Shown in pieces: positions 1 through 9,758 of a stretch of DNA of 64,000 nt. Position numbers and translations under genes: made by a program. The first letter of the stretch is position 1, and the number at the start of each line of letters is the position of its first letter. The notes under the pieces are model-generated. The model was not told the origin of the DNA. It searched no databases and saw nothing but the letters and a program-made list of their open reading frames with translations. The stretch spans positions 409,672 through 473,671 of the forward strand of contig NZ_JAODNW010000001.1 in NCBI RefSeq assembly GCF_025398255.1, written 5' to 3'. Source of the DNA: Chelativorans intermedius. GTDB taxonomy: Bacteria > Pseudomonadota > Alphaproteobacteria > Rhizobiales > Rhizobiaceae.

Positions 1-283
1 CTGTATCGGCGGCCAGATGCAGGGCCGCCTGCAGCTCAACACCGAGGAGAAGGTCGCGCGCGCGGCGAAGATGGGCATTTCCGATCCGAAAAAGGTGTAC
101 CGCATGGAGGAAATGGCCAGCGGCGATGTGCTGTTCGCCGCCACCGGCGTCACCGACGGGAATCTGCTCTCGGGCGTCCGCTTTGCCCGCGATTCGATCC
201 ACACCCACACCATCGTGATGCGCTCCTCCTCGCGAACGGTGCGCGAGATCAAGGCGCAGCATCAGGATTTGGATAAGTTCTGA
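1..283 (+). CDS. glpX: Fructose-1,6-bisphosphatase class II (GlpX), C-terminal fragment
   Basis: The gene enters from the left edge; complete codons begin at base 2 and read to a TGA at 281-283, so about 93 C-terminal residues are present. The segment with GGQMQGRLQ, then MEEMASGDVLFAATGVTDG and the final HTHTIVMRSSSRTVR, is the conserved C-terminal part of GlpX-type fructose-1,6-bisphosphatase, which removes the 1-phosphate in gluconeogenesis. The recJ start follows 59 bases later on the same strand. In rhizobia glpX commonly sits between hom and recJ, so hom is expected just outside the window (inference). Substrate specificity (fructose- versus sedoheptulose-bisphosphate) cannot be judged from a fragment. 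Confidence 0.93.
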   Translation, partial: CIGGQMQGRLQLNTEEKVARAAKMGISDPKKVYRMEEMASGDVLFAATGVTDGNLLSGVRFARDSIHTHTIVMRSSSRTVREIKAQHQDLDKF

Positions 284-342
284 ATCAGCCTGCAATTCAT
301 GCCGTCGAACGTCTATCGTCCGGCAAGGACGGGAGAACAGGC

Positions 343-2124
343 GTGAACGGCGAGAGACGTTACTTCCTGGACGTGCGACGGTCGGCGCGTGGCGTGGCGT
401 GGCGCCACCGGCTCGATGCGCGCGGCGAGAACCTGGCGCTCGGCATGGCCCAGAGCACGGGGCTGCCGGAGATCGTGGCGCGGGTTCTGGCCGGGCGCGG
501 CGTGGGCGTTGAGGAGGCGGACCGGTTTCTGGCGCCGTCCCTGCGCGATCTTCTGCCGGACCCCATCACGCTGACCGACATGGACAGCGCGGCTTCTCGC
601 ATTGCAGGGGCGGCGGCGCGGTGCGAGCGCGTTGCGATCTTCGGCGATTATGATGTCGACGGGGCGGCGTCTTCCGCGATGGTGAAGCGCTTTCTCGCCC
701 ATTATGGGGTGGAATCGGAAATCTATATTCCCGACCGAATTTTCGAGGGATACGGACCCAACCCGGAGGCCATGCGCGAGCTGGCCGAGCGCGCCTCGCT
801 CATCATCACCGTGGATTGCGGCACCAACAGCGCGGAGGCCATCGCCGCCGCGCGGAAGGCCGGCGCGGATGTTGTGGTGCTCGATCACCATCAGGTGGGC
901 AGCGCGCTTCCCGATGGCGTTCCGCTCGTCAATCCAAACAGGGAGGACGACCTTTCGGGCCAGGGGCATCTGTGCGCCGCGGGCGTGGTGTTTCTCGCCC
1001 TCGTGCGCACGCGCCGCCTCCTGCAGGAGAGGATGCCGCGCACGCAGCCCTTCGATCTGCTCTCGTTGCTCGATCTCGTGGCGCTGGCCACCGTCTGCGA
1101 CGTGGTGCCGCTTGTCGGCGTCAACCGCGCCTTCGTCGTCAAGGGATTGCTTGCGGCCCGCCAGATGAAGACGCCGGGCCTTGCCGCGCTCGCCCGCCTG
1201 GCGCGCATCGGCGAGCCGCTCAATCCCTACCATTTCGGCTTTCTCCTGGGACCACGCATCAATGCCGGGGGGCGCATCGGGGACGCGGCGCTGGGCAGCC
1301 GGCTGCTGGCCTCATCGGACCCGTCGGAAGCGGAGACGATTGCCGCGACGCTCGACCGGCTGAACCGGGAGCGCCAGGTCATGGAGACGGAGATGCTGGC
1401 GGAGGCGCGCGCGGAGGCCGACGCGGAGCTGGCCGCCGGCGACGGGCCGGCGATTCTGGTAACGGCGAGCGAGCGCTGGCACCCCGGCATTGTCGGGCTG
1501 ATTGCCTCGCGGCTGAAGGATCACGCCCGACGCCCCGCCTTTGCCATCGCCTTCGACGGCAGCGGCCTGGGCACCGGCTCCGGCCGCTCTATTGCCGGCT
1601 TCGATCTCGGCCGGCTGGTGCGCGAGGCGGTGGCGAAGGGGCTGCTTAAGAAGGGCGGCGGTCACGCCATGGCCGCCGGGATCACCGTGGAGCGGGCGAA
1701 GCTGGGGGGGTTGCGCGCCTTTTTCGAGGAGCGGGCGGCCGATACCGTGGGAGCTTTGCGTGCCGTGGAGAGCCTGCATATCGACGCCGCATTGTCGGCG
1801 GAAGGTGCGACCTTCGAGCTTCTCGACATGCTGGAGGCGGCCGGCCCCTATGGTGCGGGCCATCCCGCGCCGGTGCTGGCGCTGCCGCGCCATCGCCTTG
1901 CCGATGCGCAGGTGGTGGGCAACGGGCATGTGCGCGCCGATCTGCGCACCCATTCGGGAACCCGCTTGCCGGCCATCGCCTTCCGCGCCGCCGAAAGCGA
2001 TCTCGGCCGTTTCCTGCTGGCGCGCCGCGGCGCAACGATTCATCTTGCGGGAACGCTGGCCGCCAACCACTGGAACGGTTCGCGCTCCGTCCAGTTTCGC
2101 ATCACCGATGCGGCGGAGGAATAG
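343..2124 (+). CDS. recJ: Single-stranded-DNA-specific exonuclease RecJ
   Basis: This is a 593-residue RecJ, a 5'-3' single-strand exonuclease used in recombination and repair. The DHH-family motifs are visible: GDYDVDG at residues 101-107, the VDCGT aspartate at 159, and the DHH triad at 182-184. These aspartates and histidines bind the two metal ions. GRSIAGFDLG and KKGGGHAMAAG in the DHHA1 part and a C-terminal OB-like region complete the usual architecture. The start is GTG at 343, with GGGAG about 8 bases upstream; length fits the family (about 570-600). It follows glpX and its TAG stop is 3 bases from the stop of the convergent patatin gene. Confidence 0.96.
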   Translation: MNGERRYFLDVRRSARGVAWRHRLDARGENLALGMAQSTGLPEIVARVLAGRGVGVEEADRFLAPSLRDLLPDPITLTDMDSAASRIAGAAARCERVAIFGDYDVDGAASSAMVKRFLAHYGVESEIYIPDRIFEGYGPNPEAMRELAERASLIITVDCGTNSAEAIAAARKAGADVVVLDHHQVGSALPDGVPLVNPNREDDLSGQGHLCAAGVVFLALVRTRRLLQERMPRTQPFDLLSLLDLVALATVCDVVPLVGVNRAFVVKGLLAARQMKTPGLAALARLARIGEPLNPYHFGFLLGPRINAGGRIGDAALGSRLLASSDPSEAETIAATLDRLNRERQVMETEMLAEARAEADAELAAGDGPAILVTASERWHPGIVGLIASRLKDHARRPAFAIAFDGSGLGTGSGRSIAGFDLGRLVREAVAKGLLKKGGGHAMAAGITVERAKLGGLRAFFEERAADTVGALRAVESLHIDAALSAEGATFELLDMLEAAGPYGAGHPAPVLALPRHRLADAQVVGNGHVRADLRTHSGTRLPAIAFRAAESDLGRFLLARRGATIHLAGTLAANHWNGSRSVQFRITDAAEE

Positions 2125-2127
2125 CCG

Positions 2128-3117
2128 TCAGGAAAGCACGCTCAGCAGCCGGTGCAGCTCCGGAAGCTGGGCCTTTGCGGAATTGTAGCCGATCCTGATG
2201 GCCTCGTCGGCCCGATAGAACTCGGTGAGCCCGATCTGGCCAAGCTTCGGCTGCAGCGAGATGTCGGGCGGATCTCCGGCCATCCGGGCGCGCGAGATGC
2301 GGTCCTGAATGATGTTGAAGGCTTCAACCATCACGCCGGTAATCCCCAGCCTGGCGTCGCGCTGACGCGGCCCCTTGTCCACGACCAGCGGCGTCTTGCG
2401 GCCTTCGGTCTGACCGTTCTCCATCTCCGGCAGGTCTGCCGAGTGCTTGATGACGGCGGCACGGCCGAAAATGTCGTAGTGCAGATTGACCGCCACGACG
2501 AGCGGCTGCTCATAGGCGCGGCAGGCCGAGACGGGAACCGGGTTGACGAGCGCACCGTCCACCAGAACACGGCCATTGCAGACCACGGGCTCGAAGACGC
2601 CAGGAAGCGCGTAGGAGGCCCGCATCGCGGTGATCAGCGAGCCGCTCGACAGCCAGACTTCGTGGCCCGTGCGGATTTCGGCCGCCACGCAGACGAAGGG
2701 CCGAGACAAATCCTCGAATGTGACGCCGCTCAGATGCTCTTCCATGCGGCTGGTCAGCTTCATGCCGCCAAACAGCCCGCTGCCGCCAAAGTTAAGGTCG
2801 AGCAGGCCGAAGATGCGCCGGCGCGTCAGCGAACGGGCAAACTCCTCCAGTGCGTCCAGCTTGCCGGCAAGATAGCAACCGCCGACCAGCGCCCCGATGG
2901 AGGTGCCGGCAATCATGCTGATGGGGATGTCTTCCTCTTCCAGGGCCCGCAGGACGCCGATATGGGCCCAGCCGCGCGCAGCACCCCCACCGAGCGCCAA
3001 CGCGATGCCGGGCCGTCTTTCCTTCTGTACCGGCGGCGCGGACGGCGGCGGGGAAGGGGGATCGGCCTCCTCGCCCCTTTTTCTCGCCCGGTATTGCGCC
3101 CATTCGAGCATCTTCAT
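2128..3117 (-). CDS. Patatin-like phospholipase family protein (RssA-type)
   Basis: This 329-residue protein is a patatin-fold serine hydrolase. It shows the glycine-rich oxyanion motif GGGAARG at residues 43-49, the nucleophile elbow GTSIG with Ser73, and the DG pair of the catalytic dyad at Asp187. A proline-rich, charged linker of about 35 residues precedes the domain, and there is no signal peptide, so it should be cytosolic or peripheral. It resembles bacterial RssA/YlbK proteins, which are presumed lipid acyl hydrolases with mostly unknown substrates. GGAG sits 8 bases ahead of the ATG. It lies downstream of folE-hisI on the same strand after a gap of about 100 bases. Confidence 0.88.
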   Translation of the reverse strand: MKMLEWAQYRARKRGEEADPPSPPPSAPPVQKERRPGIALALGGGAARGWAHIGVLRALEEEDIPISMIAGTSIGALVGGCYLAGKLDALEEFARSLTRRRIFGLLDLNFGGSGLFGGMKLTSRMEEHLSGVTFEDLSRPFVCVAAEIRTGHEVWLSSGSLITAMRASYALPGVFEPVVCNGRVLVDGALVNPVPVSACRAYEQPLVVAVNLHYDIFGRAAVIKHSADLPEMENGQTEGRKTPLVVDKGPRQRDARLGITGVMVEAFNIIQDRISRARMAGDPPDISLQPKLGQIGLTEFYRADEAIRIGYNSAKAQLPELHRLLSVLS

Positions 3118-3214
3118 CTCCTGCCCCGGGACATATTCTGGCGCCGGCGCGTATCCATTTTATGAATATGAACGCGGGAAAATCAGGAAGCCACCCCTCG
3201 GAAGGGCAACAGTA

Positions 3215-3631
3215 TCACTTTTCCGCCATCACGAGGACAGGCTCGCCCTTTTGGAGGCTCACCTTGCGATAGAAGCACGATCGCCGGCCGGTGTGGCAGG
3301 TGGCGCCATCGCCGGCCACGCGCACGCTCAAATGCACGGCATCCTGATCGCAATCGGTGCCGATGCTTTCGACATGCTGCACATTGCCGGAAGTCTCCCC
3401 CTTTTTCCACAAGGTCTGGCGCGAACGCGACCAGTAATGCGCGATGCCGGTCTCCAGAGTCCTCGCAAGCGCCTCGGCATTCATGTGCGCAACCATGAGC
3501 AGCGCCCCGTCGGCGGCATCGGTAACGACGGCCGTCACCAGGCCGTCGGCATCGAAGCGCGGCGTGAAGGCGGTTCCTTCCTCCAGAACGTGCTTGTCGG
3601 GGGAAGGGGGGGAGAAGGCAAGGCCGGGCAT
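3215..3631 (-). CDS. hisI: Phosphoribosyl-AMP cyclohydrolase (HisI)
   Basis: HisI opens the adenine ring of phosphoribosyl-AMP, the third step of histidine synthesis. The zinc and magnesium site is clear in DCDQDAVHL followed by [12 protein letters not shown], which supplies the conserved aspartates and cysteines. It is a stand-alone cyclohydrolase without the HisE pyrophosphohydrolase domain, as usual in alphaproteobacteria. I place the start at the ATG 3631 (MPGLAFS, 138 residues), 7 bases after the folE stop; an upstream GTG at 3649 would overlap folE and lacks a better ribosome site. It is probably translated with folE. Confidence 0.95.
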   Translation of the reverse strand: MPGLAFSPPSPDKHVLEEGTAFTPRFDADGLVTAVVTDAADGALLMVAHMNAEALARTLETGIAHYWSRSRQTLWKKGETSGNVQHVESIGTDCDQDAVHLSVRVAGDGATCHTGRRSCFYRKVSLQKGEPVLVMAEK

Positions 3632-3638
3632 GGCAGGC

Positions 3639-4307
3639 TCAGCCGCCACGGCTGTCGCGAACCATGGTGACGAAGCGCACCTGCTCCTCCGGCTTCTCCT
3701 TGAAGATGCCGGTGAAGGTGGAGGTGAGCGTCGTCGAGCCCTGTTTGCGGATGCCGCGCATGGCCATGCACATGTGCTCGGCCTCGATCATCACGGCCAC
3801 GCCCAGCGGGTCCAGAACGTGCTGGATGGTAGCGGCGACCTGCGCGGTGAGCGCCTCCTGGGTCTGCAGGCGGCGGGCGAAGATGTCCACCACGCGCGCG
3901 ATCTTCGACAGGCCCACCACCTTGCCGTTCGGGAGGTAGCCGACATGCGCCTTACCGACGATCGGCACCATGTGGTGCTCGCAATGCGAGTGGAAGGGAA
4001 TGTCCTTGACCAGCACCAGGTCGTCATAGCCCGCCACTTCCTCGAAGGTGCGCCCCAGTTCCTCGGCGGGACAAAGATCGTAGCCGCCGAACATCTCCTC
4101 AAACGCCTTGACAACGCGCTGGGGCGTTTCCCGCAATCCCTCGCGCTCCGGGTCGTCACCGGTCCAGCGCAGAAGGGTACGCACGGCCGCTTCCGCCTCT
4201 TCCCTGCTCGGCCGGTCGGTCTCGCGCTTGTCCAGGAAGTCGGGCTTGCCCGTTTCCTTCGCCGAAGAGTCGGGCCGGTGCGGGAAGTTCTTGATGATTG
4301 CGTCCAT
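3639..4307 (-). CDS. folE: GTP cyclohydrolase I (FolE)
   Basis: FolE converts GTP to 7,8-dihydroneopterin triphosphate, the first step of folate synthesis. The zinc ligands are visible as Cys109 and His112 in SHCEHHMVP and Cys180 in [10 protein letters not shown] chose the ATG at 4307 (MDAIIKNF), giving 222 residues, the usual length with a short variable N-terminal tail. The frame stays open a further 50 codons upstream, but that extension is low-complexity, basic and lacks family similarity. The gene is divergent from the NifU-like gene across about 240 bases and runs into hisI. Confidence 0.95.
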   Translation of the reverse strand: MDAIIKNFPHRPDSSAKETGKPDFLDKRETDRPSREEAEAAVRTLLRWTGDDPEREGLRETPQRVVKAFEEMFGGYDLCPAEELGRTFEEVAGYDDLVLVKDIPFHSHCEHHMVPIVGKAHVGYLPNGKVVGLSKIARVVDIFARRLQTQEALTAQVAATIQHVLDPLGVAVMIEAEHMCMAMRGIRKQGSTTLTSTFTGIFKEKPEEQVRFVTMVRDSRGG

Positions 4308-4445
4308 GACGAGGCGTCTCCCGTAGTCCCTGTCTCGCAGGGACGAGTTGAACGGTTCAAGGCCTTCGCGGGTTTTCCGGGAACGTTCCACAGTCCCGCC
4401 CGAAAAGCGGCTTGCGTCCGGCGGGGAAACGGCCTCCTGGCCCTT

Positions 4446-4476
4446 CTTGCCCTTCACCGGCTGAGATCATTATATA
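4446..4476 (+). promoter_or_regulatory. Possible sigma-70 promoter for the NifU-like/yidD/thrS group
   Basis: TTGCCC (4447-4452) is followed 17-18 bases later by TTATATA (4470-4476), a fair match to the rhizobial CTTGAC-N17-CTATAT pattern. It lies about 72 bases before the chosen start of the NifU-like gene. Read on the minus strand, the same AT-rich patch contains a perfect TATAAT (4469-4474), so the region could drive folE in the other direction too. This rests on pattern only. Confidence 0.35.
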
Positions 4477-4548
4477 GTTGGTCCGAGCGCGAATGAAAGA
4501 CATATGCGCGACAAGCCGTGCTTGCTCCGCGCCGTCAGGCGGAAATTC

Positions 4549-4995
4549 ATGATAGACGACGTCTACAATGCGAAAATTCTTGGCTTTGCGGGCAATATCG
4601 GCCGCATCGGCCGGTTGGCAGAGCCGGATGCCACCGCCACCGCGCATTCCCGGCTGTGCGGTTCCACCGTCACGGTCGATCTGAAGATGGAGGACGGGGT
4701 GGTGAGCGATTTCGCCCATGAGGTGCGCGCATGCGCCTTGGGCCAGGCTTCCTCCTCCATCATGGCGAACAATGTGATCGGCGCCAGCGCCGAAGAGCTG
4801 CGGGAGGTGCGCCAGGCCATGTTGCGCATGCTGAAGGAGGGCGGGCCACCGCCCGGCGGGCGCTTTTCCGACCTGAAATATCTGGAGCCGGTGCGCGACT
4901 ACAAGGCCCGCCATGCCTCCACCATGCTGACGTTCGACGCGGTGGTCGACTGTCTCGATCAGATCGAGAAGAAGCAGGCAGAGAAGGCGGCTTGA
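4549..4995 (+). CDS. Iron-sulfur cluster assembly scaffold-like protein (NifU N-terminal/IscU family)
   Basis: The protein belongs to the NifU-N/IscU fold. It keeps cysteines in the places of the scaffold site: HSRLCGSTV, EVRACALGQASSS, and a degenerate third site in the C-terminal part, where the expected cysteine of VKCATL-type motifs reads VRDYKARHAS. With one ligand missing, it may not be a classic IscU. I prefer the ATG at 4549 (MIDDVYNAKI, 148 residues) because family members begin there; an in-frame ATG at 4504 would add 15 basic residues. In rhizobia the gene regularly precedes yidD. Its biochemical role is not established. Confidence 0.8.
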   Translation: MIDDVYNAKILGFAGNIGRIGRLAEPDATATAHSRLCGSTVTVDLKMEDGVVSDFAHEVRACALGQASSSIMANNVIGASAEELREVRQAMLRMLKEGGPPPGGRFSDLKYLEPVRDYKARHASTMLTFDAVVDCLDQIEKKQAEKAA

Positions 4996-5074
4996 GGAGA
5001 GTGGGCCGAAACGGCTCCCCTATCGAGGATCGCGGTCTTTGCCGCCCTCGTTGGCAAGCGGTCGTCGAGAAAGA

Positions 5075-5383
5075 ATGAAACTCTCCCGCAACTGGCAAGG
5101 TCAATGGCCGCGCACGCCGGGACGGCTTTTGGGCACCGGGTTCGTGCGCTTCTACCAGCTCACGCTTTCGGGCTTCGTGGGCAATTCCTGCCGGCATTTT
5201 CCCACCTGCTCGGAATATGCGTATGAGGCGATTGCCCGCCACGGGCTGTGGGCGGGTGGATGGATGGGGCTGTTTCGGGTGCTGCGCTGCGGCCCGGGCG
5301 GTACCCATGGCGTCGATCCGGTGCCTGAGGCGCTGCCGCCGCGCCACAGGTGGTGGGCGCCGTGGCGCCTGTGGCGGCTTTGA
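5075..5383 (+). CDS. yidD: Membrane protein insertion efficiency factor YidD
   Basis: YidD proteins are small amphipathic membrane-associated proteins that assist insertion of membrane proteins by YidC. This 102-residue copy has the family core: YQLTLSGFVGNSCRHFPTCS with the conserved cysteine pair, then SEYAYEAI, GLWAGGWMG and RCGPGGTHGVDPVPE. The ATG at 5075 was chosen because the upstream extension to 5039 has no family similarity. The C-terminus is Trp/Arg-rich. It lies between the NifU-like gene and thrS; it is not linked here to rnpA-yidC as in many other bacteria. Confidence 0.93.
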   Translation: MKLSRNWQGQWPRTPGRLLGTGFVRFYQLTLSGFVGNSCRHFPTCSEYAYEAIARHGLWAGGWMGLFRVLRCGPGGTHGVDPVPEALPPRHRWWAPWRLWRL

Positions 5384-5491
5384 AGGGAAAGGGCCTTTAC
5401 GCGGCGAGCGGATGGGGCTAGATGCGGGCCGCCCAACGCAAAGCTGTTTCACCACCCGCGCTCGTTGGCGGGACTGGATAGGAGATCTGTC

Positions 5492-7462
5492 ATGGCCCAG
5501 GCCGTTTCCCTCATATTTCCCGATGGCTCCCGACGCGAATACGACGCGGTGGCGACGGGCGCCGATATTGCCGCCTCCATCTCGAAGTCGCTGGCCAAGA
5601 AGGCCGTTGCCTACGCGCTCGACGGCACGCTGCGCGATCTTGCCGATCCGATCGGCGAGGCCGGGGGGCGCATCGAGATCATCACCCGTGACGACCCGCG
5701 CGCCCTGGAGCTCATCCGTCACGATGCGGCGCATGTGATGGCCGAGGCTGTGCAGGAGCTCTACCCCGGCACCCAGGTGACCATCGGTCCGGTGATCGAG
5801 AACGGCTTCTACTATGATTTCGCCCGCGACGAGCCCTTCACGCCGGAGGATCTGCCGGTCATTGAAAAGAAGATGCGCGAGATCATCGCCCGCAACAAGC
5901 CCTTCACCAAGGAGGTGTGGCCGCGGGAGAGGGCAAGGCAGGTTTTCCGCGACAAGGGGGAGTTCTACAAGGTCGAGCTGGTCGACGCGATCCCCGAGGG
6001 CGAGGATGTCAAGATCTACGCGCAGGGTGATTGGTTCGACCTGTGCCGTGGCCCGCACATGGTCTCGACCGGGCAGATCGGCAATGCCTTCAAGCTGATG
6101 AAGGTGGCCGGCGCCTATTGGCGCGGCGATTCCGAGAACGCGATGCTCACCCGTATCTACGGCACGGCCTGGGCAACGCAGGAGCAGCTCGATCAGTACC
6201 TCCATATGCTGGAGGAGGCCGAGAAGCGCGACCATCGCCGGCTTGGCCGCGAGATGGACCTGTTCCATTTCCAAGAGGAGGGGCCGGGCGTGGTGTTCTG
6301 GCACGCCAAGGGCTGGCGTCTCTTCCAGAACCTGGTTTCCTACATGCGCCGTCGCCTCGATGGCACCTATGAAGAGGTCAACGCACCGCAGGTGCTCGAC
6401 CATTCGTTGTGGCAGACCTCCGGCCACTGGGGCTGGTACAAGGAGAACATGTTCAAGGTCGAGTGCGCGGACGAGGAGGCGGAAGACAAGCGCGTCTTCG
6501 CACTCAAGCCCATGAACTGCCCCGGCCACGTGCAGATCTTCAAGCATGGCTTGAAGTCCTATCGCGACCTGCCCATCCGCCTTGCCGAATTCGGCACGGT
6601 GCATCGCTACGAGCCATCCGGTGCGCTGCATGGTCTGATGCGTGTGCGCGGCTTTACCCAGGACGATGCCCACATCTTCTGCACCGAGGAGCAGCTGGCC
6701 GAGGAGTGCTTGAAGATCAACGAGCTGATCCTGTCCACCTACGCGGATTTCGGCTTCAAGGAGATCAAGGTCTTCCTGTCCACGCGGCCGGAGAAGCGGG
6801 TGGGCTCGGATGCGCTCTGGGATCACGCCGAAGAGATCATGACCGGGGTTCTGGAGGAGATCGGCCGCTCCGACAGCCGTATCACCACCGCGATCAATCC
6901 CGGCGACGGCGCCTTCTACGGGCCGAAGTTCGACTATGTGCTGAAGGACGCCATCGGCCGCGAATGGCAGTGCGGCACAACGCAGATCGACTTCAACCTG
7001 CCGGAGCGCTTTGGTGCGTTCTACATCGACAGGGATTCGGAGAAGAAGCAGCCGGTGATGATCCACCGTGCCATCTGCGGTTCGATGGAGCGTTTCCTGG
7101 GCATCCTGATCGAGAACTATGCCGGTCACTTTCCGCTCTGGTTCGCTCCCGTCCAGGTGGTGGTGGCGACCATCACCTCCGATGCCGACGCCTATGCTTG
7201 CGAGGTGGCCGGGCGGCTGAAGGCGGCGGGGCTGACGGTGGAGACCGACCTGCGCAACGAGAAGATCAACTACAAGGTGCGCGAGCACAGCCATGCCAAG
7301 GTGCCGGTTATCCTGGTCTGCGGCAAGCGCGAAGCGGAGGAGCGCACGGTGAACATGCGCCGGCTGGGCAGCCGCGAACAGGCTTCGCTGTCGCTGGAAG
7401 AAGCCGTCGCAAGCCTTGCCGGGGAGGCGACGCCGCCGGACATGCGCCGCGCGGCGTCCTAA
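5492..7462 (+). CDS. thrS: Threonyl-tRNA synthetase
   Basis: ThrS charges tRNA-Thr. The 656-residue product has the N-terminal TGS domain (about 1-65), the second additional domain with editing-site residues ([12 protein letters not shown] and the DLCRGPHM region), the class II catalytic core ([11 protein letters not shown], motif 2 [34 protein letters not shown]) and a C-terminal anticodon-binding domain. The zinc ligands are the Cys of MNCPGH and the His residues of DDAHIFC and MIHRAI. ATG 5492 is preceded by GGAG at 5481-5484. Its stop overlaps the stop codon of the convergent secreted-protein gene. No leader or T-box is visible. Confidence 0.98.
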   Translation: MAQAVSLIFPDGSRREYDAVATGADIAASISKSLAKKAVAYALDGTLRDLADPIGEAGGRIEIITRDDPRALELIRHDAAHVMAEAVQELYPGTQVTIGPVIENGFYYDFARDEPFTPEDLPVIEKKMREIIARNKPFTKEVWPRERARQVFRDKGEFYKVELVDAIPEGEDVKIYAQGDWFDLCRGPHMVSTGQIGNAFKLMKVAGAYWRGDSENAMLTRIYGTAWATQEQLDQYLHMLEEAEKRDHRRLGREMDLFHFQEEGPGVVFWHAKGWRLFQNLVSYMRRRLDGTYEEVNAPQVLDHSLWQTSGHWGWYKENMFKVECADEEAEDKRVFALKPMNCPGHVQIFKHGLKSYRDLPIRLAEFGTVHRYEPSGALHGLMRVRGFTQDDAHIFCTEEQLAEECLKINELILSTYADFGFKEIKVFLSTRPEKRVGSDALWDHAEEIMTGVLEEIGRSDSRITTAINPGDGAFYGPKFDYVLKDAIGREWQCGTTQIDFNLPERFGAFYIDRDSEKKQPVMIHRAICGSMERFLGILIENYAGHFPLWFAPVQVVVATITSDADAYACEVAGRLKAAGLTVETDLRNEKINYKVREHSHAKVPVILVCGKREAEERTVNMRRLGSREQASLSLEEAVASLAGEATPPDMRRAAS

Positions 7463-8421
7463 TCCGTTATGATCTCCTCGTCGGGATCCACCAGGTCGTC
7501 GGGCAACAGCTCGACGTCCTGCCGGCGGCCGGGCACCACGGTGAAATCGCGCCGGTAGATGCGGTCGCGGTTCTTCGCCACCACCGTGTATTCGCCTTCG
7601 GCAAGCACCATGGAGGCGTAGGCTCCGACCATCTCGCGCACCATCTCGCCGGTTCCCGCGAGAATCGACCAGGCCGTATCGGCAATCGCCTCGCCGCCGG
7701 GCTCGCGCACCAGCTTCAACGTCACGGGGGCGGCGCGATGCTCCACCGTCGCTTCCGTCAGCTCTCCTGCCTCCACGCGGATGTCGGCGCGGATCACCGC
7801 GTTGACGGATCCGTAGGTGGAAACGACGTGATAGGTGCCCGCGTTGAGACGCACCACCGAATCGGGCTGCACATCGGGTATGATGAGCGGTCGCTCGCCT
7901 GTCGCGTCCGGCTCGCTCTCATAGATCGAAAAGCGCAGGCGCTGCGGCGGAATGCGGATACCGCCGGGCAGCACCGCATCGAGCTTCAGACCGCCGGCAT
8001 CGAGCACAAGTTGCTCCGTCTTGGGCTCCGGGCCGACGGTGATGCGCTTCGTGGCGCCCGCGCGGCCATAGGCGGCATGCACCAGATACCCGCCGGGCGG
8101 CAGCATGAAGGTGCTGGTTCCGCCCTTCGCCGTGGCCACCAGCGGCAGCGTGCCATCCGCCCCCGGCTCGGGCGCGAATATGCGCCAGACGAGACCGCCC
8201 GGAATCTCCTCCGATTCCTCGCTCAACAGCGCCGAAAGCGTCACCTCTCCGGTCTCCGCCAGGGCCAGCGGATCGTTCTGTCTGGGAGGGGCATACTCGT
8301 TGAGACCGGGCACCCGCAATTCGTCCAAGGAAAGCAGGTCCTCCTGCGCGAAGGCGCTCGGGGCCGTCGCGGCAAGGGCGGCAAAGACGAAGAAAAGGAA
8401 ACCCCCGGAAAGCAATCTCAT
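7459..8421 (-). CDS. Secreted protein of unknown function with three internal repeats
   Basis: I do not recognise a named family. The 320-residue product starts with a clear signal peptide (hydrophobic residues 7-24, probable cleavage after AFA at 25), then a short acidic region. Three similar modules follow, roughly 74-131, 145-217 and 232-298. Each contains a W/F-x-I strand and a core of the type [12 protein letters not shown] (108-119), [12 protein letters not shown] (193-204) and [12 protein letters not shown] (274-285), followed by a basic strand. This is the pattern of small beta-sandwich (carboxypeptidase-regulatory or PEGA-like) domains. The C-terminus is strongly acidic. ATG 8421 is chosen because the signal peptide begins there; the open frame further upstream is an artefact. 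No enzyme motif is seen. Confidence 0.75.
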   Translation of the reverse strand: MRLLSGGFLFFVFAALAATAPSAFAQEDLLSLDELRVPGLNEYAPPRQNDPLALAETGEVTLSALLSEESEEIPGGLVWRIFAPEPGADGTLPLVATAKGGTSTFMLPPGGYLVHAAYGRAGATKRITVGPEPKTEQLVLDAGGLKLDAVLPGGIRIPPQRLRFSIYESEPDATGERPLIIPDVQPDSVVRLNAGTYHVVSTYGSVNAVIRADIRVEAGELTEATVEHRAAPVTLKLVREPGGEAIADTAWSILAGTGEMVREMVGAYASMVLAEGEYTVVAKNRDRIYRRDFTVVPGRRQDVELLPDDLVDPDEEIITD

Positions 8422-8517
8422 GGGTTGCTTTGAAGCCCAACCGGGTGGCAATTTCAAGGCCGCATATGCCCGGAACCGCGGCCTTTGTCGCGCATCCATC
8501 ACCCAAGGGAGCCGCCT

Positions 8518-9102
8518 TTGAACCAGCAGGTTATCGACTTCATGCTCGCCCGCCGTTCGCCGCCCATTCATGAGCTGTCCGGGCCGGCACCTTCCGACGG
8601 CGAGGTGGAGACAATGCTCAGGGTCGCCACCCGCGTTCCCGACCATGGAATGCTCGCACCCTGGCGCTTCATCCTCTATCGCGGCGAGGCGCGCGAGAGG
8701 GTGGGGCGGATGCTGGCCAATCTGGCCGAGACGCGCGAAGGGCCGCTCGACGAGGCGCGGCGCAACCAGGAGCTGACGCGATTCTCGCGCGCGCCCTTGG
8801 TGATCGGCGTGATCTTCACGCCAAAGGAAAGCACGAAGATTCCCGAATGGGAGATGTTCCTTTCGGCCGGCATGGCGGCCATGAACCTGATCCATGCTGC
8901 AGGGGCGCTTGGCTATCACGCCAACATGATCACCAACTGGTACTCCGACATCGAGGAAGGGCGGCGCATCCTGGGGCTTGCCCCGCAGGAGCGCGTGGTG
9001 GGCTTCGTGCATATCGGACGGCATCCCGGCGGCACGCCCGACCGGCCGCGCCCCGACATTGCCGGGCTGGTGAACGACTATGCCGGCCCCTGGGAGGACT
9101 GA
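8518..9102 (+). CDS. Nitroreductase-family flavoprotein
   Basis: This is a 194-residue FMN-dependent nitroreductase-fold protein, close to the YdjA type. Visible motifs are FMLARRS with PPIHELSGP at the N-terminus, RVATRVPDHGMLAPWRFIL (FMN phosphate and substrate region) and AGMAAMNLIHAAGALGYHANMITNWY. The true start is probably TTG at 8518, because AAGGGAG lies 6 bases upstream (8505-8511); the first ATG in frame (8485) precedes this ribosome site. The flavin reductase-like gene follows after 5 bases, so the two are probably co-translated. The natural substrate is unknown. Confidence 0.87.
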   Translation: MNQQVIDFMLARRSPPIHELSGPAPSDGEVETMLRVATRVPDHGMLAPWRFILYRGEARERVGRMLANLAETREGPLDEARRNQELTRFSRAPLVIGVIFTPKESTKIPEWEMFLSAGMAAMNLIHAAGALGYHANMITNWYSDIEEGRRILGLAPQERVVGFVHIGRHPGGTPDRPRPDIAGLVNDYAGPWED

Positions 9103-9107
9103 CGGCG

Positions 9108-9716
9108 ATGTTCTACGAACCGAAAAGCGGCCACGGGCTGCCGCACGATCCCTTCAAGGCCATCGTGGCGCCGCGCCCCATCGGTTGGATTTCCACGCGC
9201 CGGCCGGACGGGCGTTTCAATCTGGCGCCCTATTCGTTCTTCAACGCCTTCTCTTCCAATCCCTATCTCGTGTGGTTTTCCTCCGAGGGCGAGAAGGACA
9301 GTGCCTCGATCGCCCGCCAGACGGGCGAGTTCGCAGTCAACCTGGTGAGCCTCTCTCTGGCCGGTAAGATGAACGAGACGGCCATCGACGCCCCGCCGGA
9401 TGTCAGCGAGTTCGATCTGGCCGGGCTTACGCCCGCGCCTTGCCGGAACATCGCCTGTCCGCGTGTCGCCGAAGCGGCGGCCACGCTCGAATGCAAGGTG
9501 ACCGAGGTGCTGGAGCCGCGCGACCTGCAGGGTCGCCACGCCGGCGTCTTCGTCGTCACCGGCGAGGTGGTGGGCGTGCATGTGGACGATTCCATGCTCG
9601 TCGACGGGCTGTTCGATGTCACGCGGGCGCAGAACCTGGCCCGCCTCGGCTATATGGACTATGCGGCGGTCACGGAGACCTTTTCCATGCGCCGGCCGCG
9701 TTGGAAAGACCGCTGA
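9108..9716 (+). CDS. Flavin reductase-like FMN-binding protein
   Basis: The 202-residue product carries the flavin reductase-like (DIM6/NTAB) split-barrel pattern: APRPIGWISTRRPDGRFNLAPYSFFN, then EFAVNLVS and GEVVGVHVDD. Such proteins bind FMN and either reduce flavin or act as flavoprotein oxidoreductases. ATG 9108 has GGGAGG 11 bases upstream inside the end of the nitroreductase gene. The linkage with a nitroreductase suggests a two-component redox role (inference). It ends 42 bases from the stop of the convergent CitE-like gene. Confidence 0.87.
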   Translation: MFYEPKSGHGLPHDPFKAIVAPRPIGWISTRRPDGRFNLAPYSFFNAFSSNPYLVWFSSEGEKDSASIARQTGEFAVNLVSLSLAGKMNETAIDAPPDVSEFDLAGLTPAPCRNIACPRVAEAAATLECKVTEVLEPRDLQGRHAGVFVVTGEVVGVHVDDSMLVDGLFDVTRAQNLARLGYMDYAAVTETFSMRRPRWKDR

Positions 9717-9758
9717 GAGGAGGGGAGCGGCGCTCTTCCCGTCTCCCGGCGGCACCGA

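Noticed and set aside
4760..7294. Long open frame on the minus strand (844 codons) across yidD and thrS
   Set aside because: It lies antisense to thrS, whose product is unmistakable. Its residues are His/Arg/Ala-rich without any family motif, as expected for a shadow frame in high-GC DNA.
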